Numbered from the stretch's first letter, positions 34,786 through 42,505 are shown. The stretch is 64,000 bases of DNA from JAQVEB01 sp028698105 (GCA_964293155.1 CAXYYA010000001.1:1-64000), one strand, 5' to 3'. Numbers and translations: made by a program. The notes: generated from the letters alone by a model not told the origin.

Positions 34786-34818
34786 AACACATAAACCGTG
34801 AAATTCGGATTATGTGTT
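34786..34818 (-). terminator. Terminator downstream of the DsrE-like gene
   Basis: Read on the minus strand: stem AACACATAA / TTATGTGTT (9 bp) with a 15-base loop that has an inner CCG/CGG pair, followed by a run of T. It lies 28 bases beyond the stop of the DsrE-like gene. Confidence 0.6.
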
Positions 34819-34845
34819 ATCCTGTTTATAGCCGTAAAGCCGGGG

Positions 34846-35208
34846 TCAATAAGTAACCACGGATTTCGCGCGCATAACTTCATCTACAACTGTTCCGGCA
34901 GCAATAAGTTTGCTTTCGGGCAACAGTTCATCGGACGTGAGGCCGCGATTCTTTACGCACGGGTTGCAAAGCAAAAGTTCGCCTTCGAGTTCGATGAACG
35001 ATTTCATTAACTCGCCCATCGGCATTAGACCGGGATGTGAAACTTTTTCTGCTTCGCCTTTTTTTGCGAGCATCACGGCGTTTGCCTGCAAAATTACGGT
35101 TACTTTCACGTCCGTACTCAAAGCTCCGTTTGCCAACACAAAGGCCAATGTTGATTTTTCGGGATTCTCCGGCCCGTATGTGCAGATTATCAATAACTTA
35201 TCTTCCAT
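34846..35208 (-). CDS. DsrE/DsrF-like sulfur-relay family protein
   Basis: A 120-residue small cytoplasmic protein of the DsrE fold (Rossmann-like, KLLIICTYGPENPEKSTLAFVLANGAL ... VTVILQANAVMLAKKGE). It keeps a Cys pair, LCNPCVKNRG near residues 80-89, at the place where sulfur-carrier members have their reactive Cys. Function is unknown; related proteins carry persulfide sulfur. It is divergent from the DUF134 gene and its sulfur theme fits the metal/sulfur-type genes there. Own promoter and terminator make it a single-gene unit. Confidence 0.78.
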   Translation of the reverse strand: MEDKLLIICTYGPENPEKSTLAFVLANGALSTDVKVTVILQANAVMLAKKGEAEKVSHPGLMPMGELMKSFIELEGELLLCNPCVKNRGLTSDELLPESKLIAAGTVVDEVMRAKSVVTY

Positions 35209-35314
35209 AACACTGTTTTTTTAATGTTTATCTCGTAAAGGTACACATTCGGTAAAAAATCCCAACAAAAAACTCAAAACAGTTTCCGATTAAAATGTTA
35301 AATATGCGGAAATA

Positions 35315-35346
35315 TTTGAATAATGAACGTACGTTCATTACTTTTG
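35315..35346 (+). promoter_or_regulatory. Complete Bacteroidetes promoter for the DUF134 operon
   Basis: TTTG (35315-35318), a spacer of exactly 20 bases, then TACTTTTG (35339-35346), a full match to the TTTG-N20-TAnnTTTG consensus. The start codon at 35365 implies a leader of only about 12 bases. Confidence 0.75.
35321..35340. promoter_or_regulatory. Perfect 20-bp palindromic operator in the promoter spacer
   Basis: TAATGAACGTACGTTCATTA is fully self-complementary, fills the -33/-7 spacer and covers the first two bases of the -7 element. Its form is that of TetR-family operators, so bound protein should block transcription. The binder is not identified; the DUF134 product is itself a helix-turn-helix candidate. 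Confidence 0.75.
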
Positions 35347-35364
35347 TGATAAAAAAATAACAAT

Positions 35365-35784
35365 ATGCCGCGTCCACAACGAAACCGAAAAGTACATTAT
35401 CCGCCTAAAATGAAAGGATTTTCACCTTTTGGAATAGTGCAGATAGAAAAAGATTCGGTGGTTTTAAATTACGATGAGTTTGAAGCGTTTCGCATGGTGG
35501 AGTACGATCACTTATCGCAGGCTGAGGTGGCAGAAAAAATGGATGTTTCACGCCCCACGCTCACCCGCATTTACAATCACGCCTTGGGGAAAATTGCGAA
35601 AGCATTTGTGGAAGGCCGATCCATAAGTATTGGAGGAGGAAACTGCAGATTCGAAAAAGATTGGCATCGTTGTCGTAAATGCCATAAACTGATTCAAAAT
35701 CCCGCAAAACACATTAGATGTAGGGGATGTAAAAGTTTCGGCGTAGCGGAGTTGATACCTTTAAACGATTCATTTGAAAATTAG
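35365..35784 (+). CDS. DUF134-family putative DNA-binding protein
   Basis: A 139-residue protein of the DUF134 family. N-terminus MPRPQRNRKVHYPPKMKGFSPFG is typical. A helix-turn-helix of the sigma-70 region 4 type follows (residues 38-80, LNYDEFEAFRMVEYDHLSQ then AEVAEKMDVSRPTLTRIYN), and the C-terminus carries a four-Cys pattern (CRKCHKLIQN ... CRGCKSFG) that could bind zinc or an Fe-S cluster. Members are linked in many anaerobes to NifX-like and metallo-beta-lactamase genes and are thought to regulate them. It is the first gene of the operon behind the palindromic promoter, so autoregulation is a reasonable guess. Confidence 0.87.
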   Translation: MPRPQRNRKVHYPPKMKGFSPFGIVQIEKDSVVLNYDEFEAFRMVEYDHLSQAEVAEKMDVSRPTLTRIYNHALGKIAKAFVEGRSISIGGGNCRFEKDWHRCRKCHKLIQNPAKHIRCRGCKSFGVAELIPLNDSFEN

Positions 35785-35788
35785 GAGA

Positions 35789-36628
35789 ATGAGGATAGTA
35801 ACGCTTACGGACAACAGACGACATTCCGACGAGTTTGACACTGAGCACGGGTTGTCGGTTTACATTGACACTGGAACGCATAAAATATTGTGCGATACGG
35901 GCAAAAGCGACGCCTTCATACGCAATGCTCTGAAAATGAATATTGATTTATCGGAAGTGGATACAGTGGTTATTTCACATGGGCATTACGATCATATTGG
36001 AGGGCTCCGAAAATTTCTCGAATTCAATTCAAAAGCGAAGGTTTATTTGAGCAAATATATTTTCGGACATTATTATTTCTCAGTGAAAAAACTAGTCAGA
36101 AAGAATATTGGACCGGATGAAGCATTGAAAAAATATGCCGACCGTTTCGTGTTTGTAGATGATGAAGTGCTTTCGTTTGGAGAATTTATGATACTGCCGG
36201 TTATTCCTGCATTGTATCCATTGCCGAAAGGCAATAAATTATTGTTCAAGGACGGTGAAAAAGGATTGGAACCGGATGATTTCCTGCACGAAATCCTGTT
36301 CGTAATTCGTACATCGCAAGGACTGGCAGTATTTACAGGATGCGCTCATAAAGGTATCGTAAACATGGTTTCGGCTGTTAAAAAGCATTTTCCATCGGAA
36401 ACTATCCGTTTGGTAATTGGCGGTTTTCATTTGATCAATAGAAATCCTTTTTTGAAAACCGAAACGAGGGAAGATATTGTTTTTATTGCCAAGAATCTGC
36501 GAGAATTAGCTCCTCGTGCCGATTTTTATACGGGACATTGTACGGGTGACATCGCTTTTGAACAGTTAAAACAAATAATGGGCAATCAATTGTATCCTTT
36601 TTACGTAGGAAAAGAAATTCATTTATAA
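35789..36628 (+). CDS. Metallo-beta-lactamase-fold hydrolase (7,8-dihydropterin synthase-like group)
   Basis: A 279-residue metallohydrolase. Metal ligands are visible: ISHGHYDHIGGLR (HxHxDH) near residue 68, TGCAHKGIVNM near residue 185 and GGFHLINR near residue 215, with YTGHCTG close to the end. The last features resemble the group that includes archaeal dihydropterin synthase MptE-like enzymes, but the substrate is unknown. The start is the ATG at 35789 (MRIVTLTDNRRHSDEF), 4 bases after the DUF134 stop; an in-frame TTG lies upstream within the DUF134 gene. Cotranscribed with DUF134, DUF5320-like and NifX-like genes. Confidence 0.87.
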   Translation: MRIVTLTDNRRHSDEFDTEHGLSVYIDTGTHKILCDTGKSDAFIRNALKMNIDLSEVDTVVISHGHYDHIGGLRKFLEFNSKAKVYLSKYIFGHYYFSVKKLVRKNIGPDEALKKYADRFVFVDDEVLSFGEFMILPVIPALYPLPKGNKLLFKDGEKGLEPDDFLHEILFVIRTSQGLAVFTGCAHKGIVNMVSAVKKHFPSETIRLVIGGFHLINRNPFLKTETREDIVFIAKNLRELAPRADFYTGHCTGDIAFEQLKQIMGNQLYPFYVGKEIHL

Positions 36629-36645
36629 TTTTAAAAACAAATAAA

Positions 36646-36855
36646 ATGCCGAATTTAAATCACAAAGGGCCTGAAGGAAATGGGCCAAAAACAGGGAGAC
36701 GATTAGGTAAGTGCCGGAGCAGCGAGGCTGATCTACAGCAACAGCATGAATTGGGAGTCCGTCGCAGAATGCATCGCTCGGACGATGATACTTGCGGTAA
36801 AGGAGAAATGCGCGGTAGAAAATATAGAAATAGAAATAATAACACTCAAGAATAA
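36646..36855 (+). CDS. DUF5320-like small protein
   Basis: A 69-residue small protein. The N-terminus (MPNLNHKGPEGNGPKTGRRLGKC) follows the DUF5320 pattern, in which glycine, proline and a conserved Cys occur (typically 'GP.G.GP.TGR..G.C'). The rest is hydrophilic, Arg/Asn-rich and has a second Cys (DDTCGKGEMRGRK). Function unknown; the family is almost always next to NifX-like cofactor-binding proteins, as here. Spacing is 17 bases after the metallohydrolase and 9 bases before the NifX-like gene. Confidence 0.72.
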   Translation: MPNLNHKGPEGNGPKTGRRLGKCRSSEADLQQQHELGVRRRMHRSDDDTCGKGEMRGRKYRNRNNNTQE

Positions 36856-36864
36856 AAGAATAAT

Positions 36865-37242
36865 ATGAAAATAGCTTTACCAGTTAATAATGATAGCAAG
36901 ATCGACGGACATTTCGGACACTGTAAGTATTACAACGTGTACACTATTACAGAAAACAACAAAGTGGACAGGGTGGAAAGAATTGATTCTCCGCAAGGTT
37001 GCGGCTGCAAATCGGATATTGCGTCCGTTTTGGCACAAATGGGAGTAAGCGTAATGTTAGCCGGTGGCATCGGTAACGGAGCTGTTAATGTGCTCAATAA
37101 TGCCGGAATAGAAGTCATTCGCGGCTGTTCAGGCAATATAGATGAAGTAGTAGCAGAGTATCTGAATGGAAATATTTCGGATAACGGGATCAACTGTCAG
37201 CATCACGAACATCATACGCACGCACATAATTGCCATCATTAG
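36865..37242 (+). CDS. NifX/NifB-type dinitrogenase cofactor family protein with His-rich tail
   Basis: A 125-residue protein of the family that binds iron-molybdenum type clusters (NifX, NafY, the C-terminal part of NifB, and the Mo-Cu orange protein). The fold is visible as KIALPVNNDSKIDGHFGHCKYYNVYTI, SPQGCGCKSDIASVLAQMGVSVMLAGGIGNGAVNVLNNAGIEVIRG. The added tail after residue 108 (CQHHEHHTHAHNCHH) is a strong metal-binding sequence. No nitrogenase genes are in the window, so a role in nitrogen fixation is not implied. It ends the operon and a strong hairpin terminator follows. Confidence 0.87.
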   Translation: MKIALPVNNDSKIDGHFGHCKYYNVYTITENNKVDRVERIDSPQGCGCKSDIASVLAQMGVSVMLAGGIGNGAVNVLNNAGIEVIRGCSGNIDEVVAEYLNGNISDNGINCQHHEHHTHAHNCHH

Positions 37243-37271
37243 CGTGTTCATTAATTATGTGAATTAATGAG

Positions 37272-37303
37272 AAAGGATGTCTGATTTTCGTCAGACATCC
37301 TTT
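37272..37303. terminator. Bidirectional terminator between the NifX-like gene and rhaR
   Basis: Stem AAAGGATGTCTGA / TCAGACATCCTTT (13 bp, perfect) with loop TTTTCG, followed by TTTGTTTGTTTT on the plus strand. It lies between convergent genes and can end both transcripts. Confidence 0.9.
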
Positions 37304-37331
37304 TGTTTGTTTTATCCCAAAGAGGCTAATT

Positions 37332-38222
37332 TTATGCGTTCCTCATCCGGTATTCCATGGGCGTGATGCCCACTCTTTTTTTGAAGAAAGACAAAAAATA
37401 CTCGTAGGAACTGAAATTGAGTTCATAGGCAATTTCTTTTATTGATACTGCCGACTCGTCCAGCAATTCTTTTGCTTTCCTTATTTTCAATTCCTGAAAA
37501 TATTGTGCGGGAGCAAAGCCGGTATATTCCTTAAATGCTTTTCTGAACCAGGAATAACTCACTCCCAGATTCGTGGAAATTTCTTTAATATCAACATTTC
37601 TATGGATGTTTTCGAGCATGATTATTTTTGCTCTTTCGATGGTTTGATAAGATTCGTTTTTTTCGAAATCCTTGCTCAGCGATGTGTACAATATCAAACC
37701 TAAAATGTGGAACACAATCCCCGACAGATATTGTTGCGCGCCTTTTTTATCTTCTTTAGCCACTTTAATGGCTGTTGAAAACAGGTTTACCAATTCTTCG
37801 TTGACTCCCACGTTCAGGATATGATTCTGGTCCGAAAGAAATCCTTTTTTTACGGTATGGTCAATTACGGGACCCACAAAACCGATGTAATATTCGTTCC
37901 ATCCGGTTTCGGTATCGGGACAATAGGTGTGCCATTTTCCCGGGAACAAGATGATCAGTTGCCCTTTAGTGATTTTCGTTTTTTTGGTTGTTTCCGATGT
38001 GAAAGTACCCCTGCCTTTGCTGATATACAAAAATTGATATTCCGAAAGGATTCGGCCCTTGCGAGGATCAAAATAATAACTTTTTGGATGTTCGGTTGAC
38101 GGATACAGAACATGAGGCGCGACAGGCTGAAAGCCAACCGTATTTACCGTTAACCCGAACTTTTTGTCTTGTTCGTTAACAAGCAGGTATTTAAAATCTA
38201 TTCCGAAATCGTTATATCTCAT
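37332..38222 (-). CDS. rhaR: AraC-family regulator, probable RhaR of rhamnose catabolism
   Basis: A 296-residue transcription regulator. The N-terminal half is a cupin-like sensor domain (GFQPVAPHVLYPSTEHP, LYISKGRGTFTSETTKK, LIILFPGKWHTY) and the C-terminal 100 residues hold the AraC double helix-turn-helix (DIKEISTNLGVSYSWFRKAF and IKEIAYELNFSSYEYFLSFFKKRVG). In Bacteroides thetaiotaomicron a RhaR of this type activates the rhaKIPO operon. Here it lies just downstream of the rhamnose genes on the same strand, but behind a terminator and with its own -7 element, so it seems to be transcribed alone. The ligand is inferred, not seen. Confidence 0.83.
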   Translation of the reverse strand: MRYNDFGIDFKYLLVNEQDKKFGLTVNTVGFQPVAPHVLYPSTEHPKSYYFDPRKGRILSEYQFLYISKGRGTFTSETTKKTKITKGQLIILFPGKWHTYCPDTETGWNEYYIGFVGPVIDHTVKKGFLSDQNHILNVGVNEELVNLFSTAIKVAKEDKKGAQQYLSGIVFHILGLILYTSLSKDFEKNESYQTIERAKIIMLENIHRNVDIKEISTNLGVSYSWFRKAFKEYTGFAPAQYFQELKIRKAKELLDESAVSIKEIAYELNFSSYEYFLSFFKKRVGITPMEYRMRNA

Positions 38223-38254
38223 TCCTCGTGAATCTTTGGTACTGAGTTAAAAAT

Positions 38255-38262
38255 CAAAGGTA
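38255..38262 (-). promoter_or_regulatory. Predicted -7 element for rhaR
   Basis: TACCTTTG on the minus strand, a full TAnnTTTG match, 33 bases upstream of the rhaR start. Confidence 0.5.
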
Positions 38263-38271
38263 TAAAAAATA

Positions 38272-38322
38272 AAACACAATGCGAATACAAAAACAAATTT
38301 ATTTTAAGTCCGCATTGTGTTT
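38272..38322 (-). terminator. Terminator at the end of the rhaB-rhaI-rhaT operon
   Basis: Arms CGCATTGTGTTT and its complement (38272-38283 and 38311-38322, 12 bp perfect) enclose a 27-base A+T-rich loop; on the minus strand TTTATTTTTTATA follows. It separates the operon from rhaR. Confidence 0.65.
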
Positions 38323-38350
38323 CCAAGGATGAATTATTTAAGAGAGTATG

Positions 38351-39382
38351 TTATTTAAAAAGATTCGGAATGATCAACGAAAAAATGAGAACGGCCATGC
38401 CTATCGCCAGATAACTCACTGCTTTTTGGCCGGCACCCTTCCATTCTTTCAGAATAATTCCCCAAACGTTACTGAAAACCACGTTCAGCGACATCAGTAT
38501 GCTCCACGAGAACGCCATCATCACGCTGTTCGGCTCAAAAAAGCTTTGTCCCATGCCCAATCCGAAAAACTGGGAGTACCAAAGCAGTCCCGCTAACGCG
38601 CAGAACAACAGGTTGTTCATTAATACCGCCTTTGACGATTTTCCGATTTCTCCTCCCGTTTTATTCTTTTTGTTCATGTACAAACAATAAACCAGATTCG
38701 TGATAAATCCGCCGATGGTAACCAATAACGTTACCGGGTTTTGGGCAAACAATTCTTTTGCGCCCAGCGCCACACTGGCATCCTTGATCGGGATGCCCGC
38801 GTTAAGCCCTAAGCTGAAACAGGCGCTCATCACCCCCGACAACAAGGCTATCAATAATCCTTTTTTTAACGCGAAGTCTTTGATGGCTTTCCGGCGTTCT
38901 TCCTCCGACATGTTTTTGGAGCGCAAACTTCCGGCATAGCCCACTAACGCTATTCCAACCAGTGTTACGGCTACGGCGAGCAGCAAGATTAATCCTTTCG
39001 GTGAAAACAGATCGGTTCCCGACAAAACTGCCGGAATTAACGTTCCAAAAGCGGCGCACGTGCCCAACGCCACCGATTGTCCCAAGGCAATGCCCAAATA
39101 TCGCATGCTGAGGCCGAAAGTTAATCCGCCAATTCCCCAAAGAGCGCCATATCCGATGGATTTCCAGGTGGCGGCAGCGTTTGAGCCGTACAATTGAATG
39201 AGTTCCGGTAGTGAATTAGCGAAAAAAGCGCCCAAAAGCGGAAAAACAAGCCATGCAAAAACGCCCTGCATGAGCCAGAAGTTTTCCCACGACCAATCTT
39301 TGATCTTATTGATAGGAACGTATGAGCTTGATTGCCCCATACTTCCTATCGCGATGATTAACAGCCCAATAACGGTATTCAT
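38351..39382 (-). CDS. rhaT: L-rhamnose/proton symporter
   Basis: A 343-residue inner-membrane permease with about ten hydrophobic spans, of the RhaT family (drug/metabolite transporter superfamily). Segments include the opening MNTVIGLLIIAIGSMGQSSSYVP, WGIGGLTFGLSMRYLGIALGQSVALG and the C-terminal SWSILMSLNVVFSNVWGIILKEWKG. It imports L-rhamnose with a proton. It lies 6 bases downstream of the isomerase gene and is the last gene of the operon; in Bacteroides the permease gene (rhaP) has the same position but is followed by an aldolase, missing here. Confidence 0.92.
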   Translation of the reverse strand: MNTVIGLLIIAIGSMGQSSSYVPINKIKDWSWENFWLMQGVFAWLVFPLLGAFFANSLPELIQLYGSNAAATWKSIGYGALWGIGGLTFGLSMRYLGIALGQSVALGTCAAFGTLIPAVLSGTDLFSPKGLILLLAVAVTLVGIALVGYAGSLRSKNMSEEERRKAIKDFALKKGLLIALLSGVMSACFSLGLNAGIPIKDASVALGAKELFAQNPVTLLVTIGGFITNLVYCLYMNKKNKTGGEIGKSSKAVLMNNLLFCALAGLLWYSQFFGLGMGQSFFEPNSVMMAFSWSILMSLNVVFSNVWGIILKEWKGAGQKAVSYLAIGMAVLIFSLIIPNLFK

Positions 39383-39388
39383 ATTCCC

Positions 39389-40648
39389 TTATCTTTTTGA
39401 AGTGGTGCTTTCTTCGTATGCTTCTATTTCTTTGATAAATTCTTCGCCAACGGGAATGCCTTCGCGCATACAATAATAGTTGTAAACGGCGTTCCATGGC
39501 ATGGCTTTTAATTCTTCCAGGTAGGCTAATCGTTGGAATTTTTTATCTTGTTTTTCGTATGTCCTCAACTTGTCGGTCGGTTCCAAAAGAGCTTGCAACA
39601 TTGCTTTCTGGGCAGCGCGTATTCCGGTAACGTAAGCGCCTAAACGGTTGATGGAAGCATCGAAATAGTCCAGTCCCATGTGCACGCGATCCGCGTAGCC
39701 GGAACGAACAATTTCCTGCGATAGCGCGAGCAGTTCGTCGCTTAAAATCACTACGTGATCGCTGTCCCAGCGTTCGGGACGGCTCACGTGCAGATTTATT
39801 TCGGGCACGAACAGCAACATCGAAGAGATTTTATCGGAGATAACTTCGGTGGGGTGAAAATGTCCTGCATCCAAGGTGAGCATCATGTTGTTTTTTACGG
39901 CATATCCCATGTAAAACTCGTGCGATCCAACCACGTAGCTTTCGCTCCCGATGCCGAAAAGTTTACATTCCACCGAATCTTTCAGGTAATCGGTGCTTAT
40001 TTTTTCGGCAAGGACTTCGTCCAGCGATTGTTTCAGCAGTTCCCGGTGTTGAAAGCGCGAAACGGTTTTGTCTTTTTCGCCATCGTGAACCCAAATGTTG
40101 TGAATGCATGCATCGCCCTGCTGGCGTCCCATCTCCTCCGCTATGCGGCGGCAACGCCGCAGATGTTCTTTCCAGAAATTCCGGATTTCGGGATCGAAGC
40201 TGGAGAGGGTGTATTCACCGCTCTTTGGATGGGAGAAAAATGTGGAGTTGAAATCGAGTTTCACTCCGGTTTTTTTTGCCCAATCCATCCACGTTTGGAA
40301 ATGTTTCGGTTCAATCTGGTCTCGTTCCACAAATTCGCCGCCGAAATCTCCGTAAATAGCATGCAGGCTTAACCGGTGCTTTCCCGGTATCAGCGTGAGA
40401 ACTTTTTCGATATCTTTTTGTAATTCCTCAATTGTGCGGGCTTTCCCGGGATAGTTGCCGGTAGTTTGAATTCCGCCGGAGAGCTGGCCGTCGGGATTTT
40501 CGAATCCGATTACGTCATCGGCTTGCCAGCAATGGATGGAGATGGATAATTTATCCAACTTTTCGATTGCGTTATCCACATTCACGCCTAACGATGCGTA
40601 TTGTTCTTTCGCGTCTTCAAACGCTTTTTTTATTACTTCTTCTTTCAT
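39389..40648 (-). CDS. rhaA: L-rhamnose isomerase
   Basis: A 419-residue cytoplasmic aldose isomerase that turns L-rhamnose into L-rhamnulose; called rhaI in Bacteroides. The family opening (KAFEDAKEQYASLGVNVDNAIEKL), SISIHCWQADDVIGFE, FDFNS-like LDFNSTFFSHP, the metal-binding segments YVVGSHEFYMGYA and LTLDAGHFHPTE, and VHMGLDYFDASINR are all present. Length equals that of the E. coli enzyme (419). It lies between the kinase gene (21 bases) and the permease gene (6 bases). Confidence 0.96.
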   Translation of the reverse strand: MKEEVIKKAFEDAKEQYASLGVNVDNAIEKLDKLSISIHCWQADDVIGFENPDGQLSGGIQTTGNYPGKARTIEELQKDIEKVLTLIPGKHRLSLHAIYGDFGGEFVERDQIEPKHFQTWMDWAKKTGVKLDFNSTFFSHPKSGEYTLSSFDPEIRNFWKEHLRRCRRIAEEMGRQQGDACIHNIWVHDGEKDKTVSRFQHRELLKQSLDEVLAEKISTDYLKDSVECKLFGIGSESYVVGSHEFYMGYAVKNNMMLTLDAGHFHPTEVISDKISSMLLFVPEINLHVSRPERWDSDHVVILSDELLALSQEIVRSGYADRVHMGLDYFDASINRLGAYVTGIRAAQKAMLQALLEPTDKLRTYEKQDKKFQRLAYLEELKAMPWNAVYNYYCMREGIPVGEEFIKEIEAYEESTTSKR

Positions 40649-40669
40649 GACTATATGATTATTAAATGT

Positions 40670-42154
40670 TTAAATTTCTTTATAAACAGCCAGGTATCGG
40701 GGATAATGTTTTTCCCATGTTTCGGTATCCGAAGGTTGAAAGGAGTCCAGTTCAACCGAATTTCGTACGATACGGCGGATGTCGTTTTTCGTGTTCACCA
40801 ATCCGGCCGCTTTGGCCTGCAGCAAAATATTTCCAATGGCTGTAGCTTCTGACGGCCCGGCAATTACCCGTTTGCCGATCGCGTTCGCGGTAAACGTGTT
40901 CAACATCTTGTTTTTGGCTCCTCCACCGATAATGTGAAGTGTATTTATGGGAAACGCAGCAAGGTTTTGCAGGTTGGCCAGCACCTGACGGTAGCGGAAA
41001 GCAAGGCTTTCGTAGATGCAGCGCGCAATTTCTCCCATGGTTTTGGGAATATACTGATTCGTTTGTTCGCAATACGATCGAATAGCCGACGTCATGGACT
41101 GTGGGCTGGCAAAACATGGCGAGTCGGGGTTGATAAAGCATTGGAAAGGCGTTGCGTGTTCGGCCGCTTCAACAATAGCATTGTAGGAGACTTCGCCTTC
41201 TTTTTCCCATTCTTTTTTGCATTGCTCAATAAGCCACATGCCGCAAATGTTTTTCAGTAAACGCACGGAACCGTCGGCGCCTCCTTCGTTTGTGAAATTC
41301 AGCTTGAAAGTTTCGTCGTTGATGACCGGTTTTTCCGATTCAACTCCCATCAACGACCAGGTACCGGAACTCAGGTAGGCGAAGTTTTCGTCTTCGGCCG
41401 GTGTGGCAAGTACCGCCGAGGCTGTATCGTGACCGGCCACGGCAATAACCGAAACATTTTCCAACCCGGTTTGCCGGCGTGCGGATTCAGATAACTCTCC
41501 GATTTCCGTTCCGGAAAAAACGATGGGTGCAAAATTATTTTCCGTCAGGTTTATGGCTTGCAATAGGGAGGTGTCGAAGCATTTATCGTAAGGATTTATC
41601 ATTTGTGATGTGGACGCGATGGTATATTCCGTAACCATTTTCCCCGTCAGCAGGTACGACAACGCATCGGGCATGAACAAAATTTTGTCAATTACCGGAT
41701 ACGTTGAGGTATTTTCTTCCAGTTGGGTGGCGAGTTGAAAAAGGCTGTTGAAATTCATGATCTGGATGCCGGTTTTTTTATAGACTTCCTCTTTCGGTAT
41801 TTTCTTGAAAAACCGCTCCGGCGCGCCAAACGTATGCGAATCGCGGTAACTGTATGGCATGCGCAACGGTTCACCGTCTTTTCCGAAACAAACGAAATCC
41901 ACTCCCCATGTATCTATTCCCATGGATGTTATGTTTATTTCATCGGTCTTGATTTGTTTTAACGATTTTAGTATCTCTTTGTACAGATGGAGTAAATCCC
42001 AATATGAACGTTCACCGATATCAATGATCGGATTAGAAAAACGATTGATTTCTTTCAATTTCAACTGTCCGTTTTCAATGGTTCCCAACATTCCTCTTCC
42101 ACTGGTTGCTCCCAAATCAATAGCCAGAAAAGAGGGTAGTTTGTCTTTAGTCAT
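40670..42154 (-). CDS. rhaB: L-rhamnulokinase
   Basis: A 494-residue kinase of the FGGY family, phosphorylating L-rhamnulose to rhamnulose-1-phosphate. N-terminal FLAIDLGATSGRGMLG and the acidic MGIDTWGVDFVC carry the sugar and phosphate contacts; AGHDTASAV and SSGTWSLMGVE lie in the middle; the ATP site near the end is HIIGGGAKNKMLNTFTANA followed by GPSEATAIGNIL. It is the first gene of the operon and is divergent from the dehydrogenase complex genes. Its product would need a rhamnulose-1-phosphate aldolase, which is not in this operon. Confidence 0.95.
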   Translation of the reverse strand: MTKDKLPSFLAIDLGATSGRGMLGTIENGQLKLKEINRFSNPIIDIGERSYWDLLHLYKEILKSLKQIKTDEINITSMGIDTWGVDFVCFGKDGEPLRMPYSYRDSHTFGAPERFFKKIPKEEVYKKTGIQIMNFNSLFQLATQLEENTSTYPVIDKILFMPDALSYLLTGKMVTEYTIASTSQMINPYDKCFDTSLLQAINLTENNFAPIVFSGTEIGELSESARRQTGLENVSVIAVAGHDTASAVLATPAEDENFAYLSSGTWSLMGVESEKPVINDETFKLNFTNEGGADGSVRLLKNICGMWLIEQCKKEWEKEGEVSYNAIVEAAEHATPFQCFINPDSPCFASPQSMTSAIRSYCEQTNQYIPKTMGEIARCIYESLAFRYRQVLANLQNLAAFPINTLHIIGGGAKNKMLNTFTANAIGKRVIAGPSEATAIGNILLQAKAAGLVNTKNDIRRIVRNSVELDSFQPSDTETWEKHYPRYLAVYKEI

Positions 42155-42190
42155 GCCGCGGTTAAATAAAATTTACGATATTGTATGCCA

Positions 42191-42222
42191 CAAAAATAGG
42201 GATTAGTTGCAAATTTTGCAAT
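42191..42222 (-). promoter_or_regulatory. Predicted promoter of the rhamnose operon
   Basis: On the minus strand: ATTG (42219-42222), 20 bases, then TATTTTTG (42191-42198), close to TTTG-N20-TAnnTTTG with one mismatch in the -33. It is 37 bases upstream of rhaB. Confidence 0.55.
42207..42221. promoter_or_regulatory. Palindrome in the rhamnose promoter spacer
   Basis: TTGCAAA-T-TTTGCAA is a perfect 7-1-7 palindrome lying between the -33 and -7 elements of the rhaB promoter; a candidate binding site. Its A+T-richness makes chance occurrence possible. Confidence 0.4.
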
Positions 42223-42241
42223 TGAAAAAATGATTTAATAA

Positions 42242-42326
42242 CTATATTTTTTGATATTCTTTTGCATTTGAAACTTTAAATGGAGGCCTTCGAAATATTG
42301 TGGAGCGATTATATCAAAAAATATAG
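42242..42326. repeat. 16-bp inverted repeat in the rhaB/E2 divergent region
   Basis: CTATATTTTTTGATAT (42242-42257) and its exact complement (42311-42326) are separated by 53 bases. They lie 88-172 bases upstream of rhaB. The 402-base region 42155-42556 holds no gene; this repeat, the two promoters and a tandem repeat are its contents. AraC-type activators often use paired half-sites, so a RhaR site is possible. Confidence 0.6.
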
Positions 42327-42470
42327 CTTAAAAATCAATTTTTATACCGGACAAAAGCGTTAATCTGACTATATTTGCAGAATGTATGTTGATTATGATG
42401 AATTTATTACGGCATATTTCGGATAACGACACCGTAAAACAAAAAATGAGCGTTTTTCATTGCAATATTT

Positions 42471-42502
42471 CTTGATGGTTTATAGAAATATACCTATCTT
42501 TG
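42471..42502 (+). promoter_or_regulatory. Predicted promoter of the 2-oxoacid dehydrogenase operon
   Basis: CTTG (42471-42474), a 20-base spacer, then TATCTTTG (42495-42502), matching the consensus at all but one base of the -33. The start codon of the E2 gene lies 54 bases downstream. Confidence 0.65.
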
Positions 42503-42505
42503 TAT

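Noticed and set aside
36865..37242. Nitrogen-fixation locus
   Set aside because: Only a NifX-like protein is present; no nifH, nifD, nifK or nifB gene is in the window, and the family has many other roles.
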